From the NCBI GenBank assembly GCA_905221605.1, contig CAJNDS010002417.1:310001-374000 (forward strand): a stretch of 64,000 bases of DNA. Direction: 5' to 3'. This DNA is from Symbiodinium natans (lineage: Eukaryota > Sar > Dinophyceae > Suessiales > Symbiodiniaceae). Positions 63,141-64,000 of the stretch are shown piece after piece. The notes under the pieces were generated by a model. That model did not search any database. It saw nothing but the letters and a program-made list of their open reading frames with translations, and was not told where the DNA came from. The translations under genes were made by a program, and so were the position numbers. Numbering within the stretch: position 1 is the first letter of the stretch; each line of letters opens with the position of its first letter.

Positions 63141-64000
63141 CGTTCAGATCTGGTCAGATGTCGGCGACGCGTAGGAAGCCACTCTGCCAGCCATTGAAGC
63201 GGGTGCTGACTCACCTGGCCTGGACTGTTTCCACTTTGTGCGCTAGAGAGTACTAGACGTGCAGTGGGTGCTGCAGGAGAGCAGGCCCTAGAATCAGCGT
63301 GAGTGCTGCAAACCCTGCTGCAGCCCTAATGGTTTCATCAGCTACAACATTGTGGTCTTTGTGTAGAAAGAATAGAGATAGGGTGGTTGAGTATGTTGAG
63401 TCTGTGGTATACTTCTGAGTACCTTGCGGAAGCCAACCCTCGGCCAGAACCAAATGGGGCAAAGTCAAACGAAAGAGCGTGCAGAGTTCAACGATAGCGC
63501 TAGTACTGTTCATCGGTGTCATGACCGATCTTTGTTGCTATTACTACTATTTGCTTAAGAACTCCCCAAAAATAATAATCATCCGCGTATTGCCCTTATA
63601 AGGAAGAATATTTCCATTTTTTGGGGGGTTGTTAAGCAATCAGTAGATTGCTATGAGGATGACTGGGGACCCATGTCGAGCAGCGTAGGCAGCTGCAGTG
63701 TAGCAGACAACAGTGCATAACAATCCTGCCGCTCAGGCATTGTTCCTGGTATCGTTCCAGCGTAGGGGCACCCCACATAAACGCCCAGATAGATAGACTC
63801 AGGTGTTTCCAACAATGTCCCTTGCGAGTGCGGTGACAATGCCAAACTTTGTGGAGCCTACTGTGTGCCAGAGCCATGGCTGCTATCTTGATCCATGCTT
63901 CAGGATTAGGGTTGTGGTCAGGATGTCGGAGTTTAGGCTTCTGGTTGAGGTTTGAGGTTCATGCTTTGGATGTCATTTGCGCTTTCTGATGCTTTTGGAG
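63141..64000. other. Unique sequence, no gene recognised
   Basis: Short ORFs only, without motifs. The window ends in a G/T-rich stretch (63900-63960) on plus. Confidence 0.4.

Overview
This window looks like nuclear DNA of a dinoflagellate, most likely Symbiodiniaceae-like. The evidence is: (1) many short tracts of the TTTAGGG/CCCTAAA telomere-type repeat scattered inside the sequence; (2) a multi-exon gene whose inferred introns all start with GC and end in AG followed by G, a splice style common in dinoflagellates; (3) LINE-type elements whose reverse transcriptase is followed by C2H2 zinc fingers; (4) gypsy-like polyproteins of a dinoflagellate type with a C3H1 zinc finger in Gag; (5) long CTA/CTG microsatellites and very low gene density. 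No rRNA, tRNA, CRISPR or bacterial-style operon was recognised.

Layout. 1-12.2 kb: no recognisable gene; interstitial telomeric tracts in both orientations, densest at 9.5-11.1 kb. 12.2-13.0 kb: CTA/CTG microsatellites and a foldback with arms of about 160 bp. 13.0-23.0 kb (minus strand): LTR-retrotransposon copy A, truncated at its 5' end, with 3' LTR, PLD-like ORF, reverse transcriptase (RT) fingers/palm, integrase, RNase H, RT thumb, and an ORF with zinc ribbon, HTH and 2OG-Fe(II)-oxygenase-like domain. 23.06-23.45 kb: CTA then CTAACTA repeat. 24.86-29.69 kb (minus): a LINE with AP endonuclease, RT, zinc fingers and a USP-type deubiquitinase domain. 29.96-42.03 kb (minus): LTR element B, a second copy of the same family, with two nearly identical LTRs lying in CTA/CTG microsatellite. 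42.56-51.57 kb (plus): a host-type gene of seven SBBP-like beta-propeller repeats in 13 inferred exons. 51.9-54.2 kb: Ser/Thr-rich coding repeats. 55.7-58.5 kb (minus): a 5'-truncated LINE. 60.5-63.1 kb: scattered cysteine-rich putative exons and a CAG repeat.

How the parts fit. Copies A and B complement each other: each has lost different parts by deletion, so comparing them shows a shared order of Gag, protease, 2OG-oxygenase-like module, RT thumb, RNase H, an unknown conserved domain, integrase, RT fingers/palm, linker, and a membrane-segment/coiled-coil/PLD-like protein next to the 3' LTR. Two features look most unusual: a pol gene cut and reordered after the RT catalytic motif, and captured enzyme domains (PLD, 2OG oxygenase, USP protease) in three different retroelement positions. 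The reading frames of most element proteins are broken, so these copies are probably not autonomous. All function calls come from reading motifs by eye; no database search was run.
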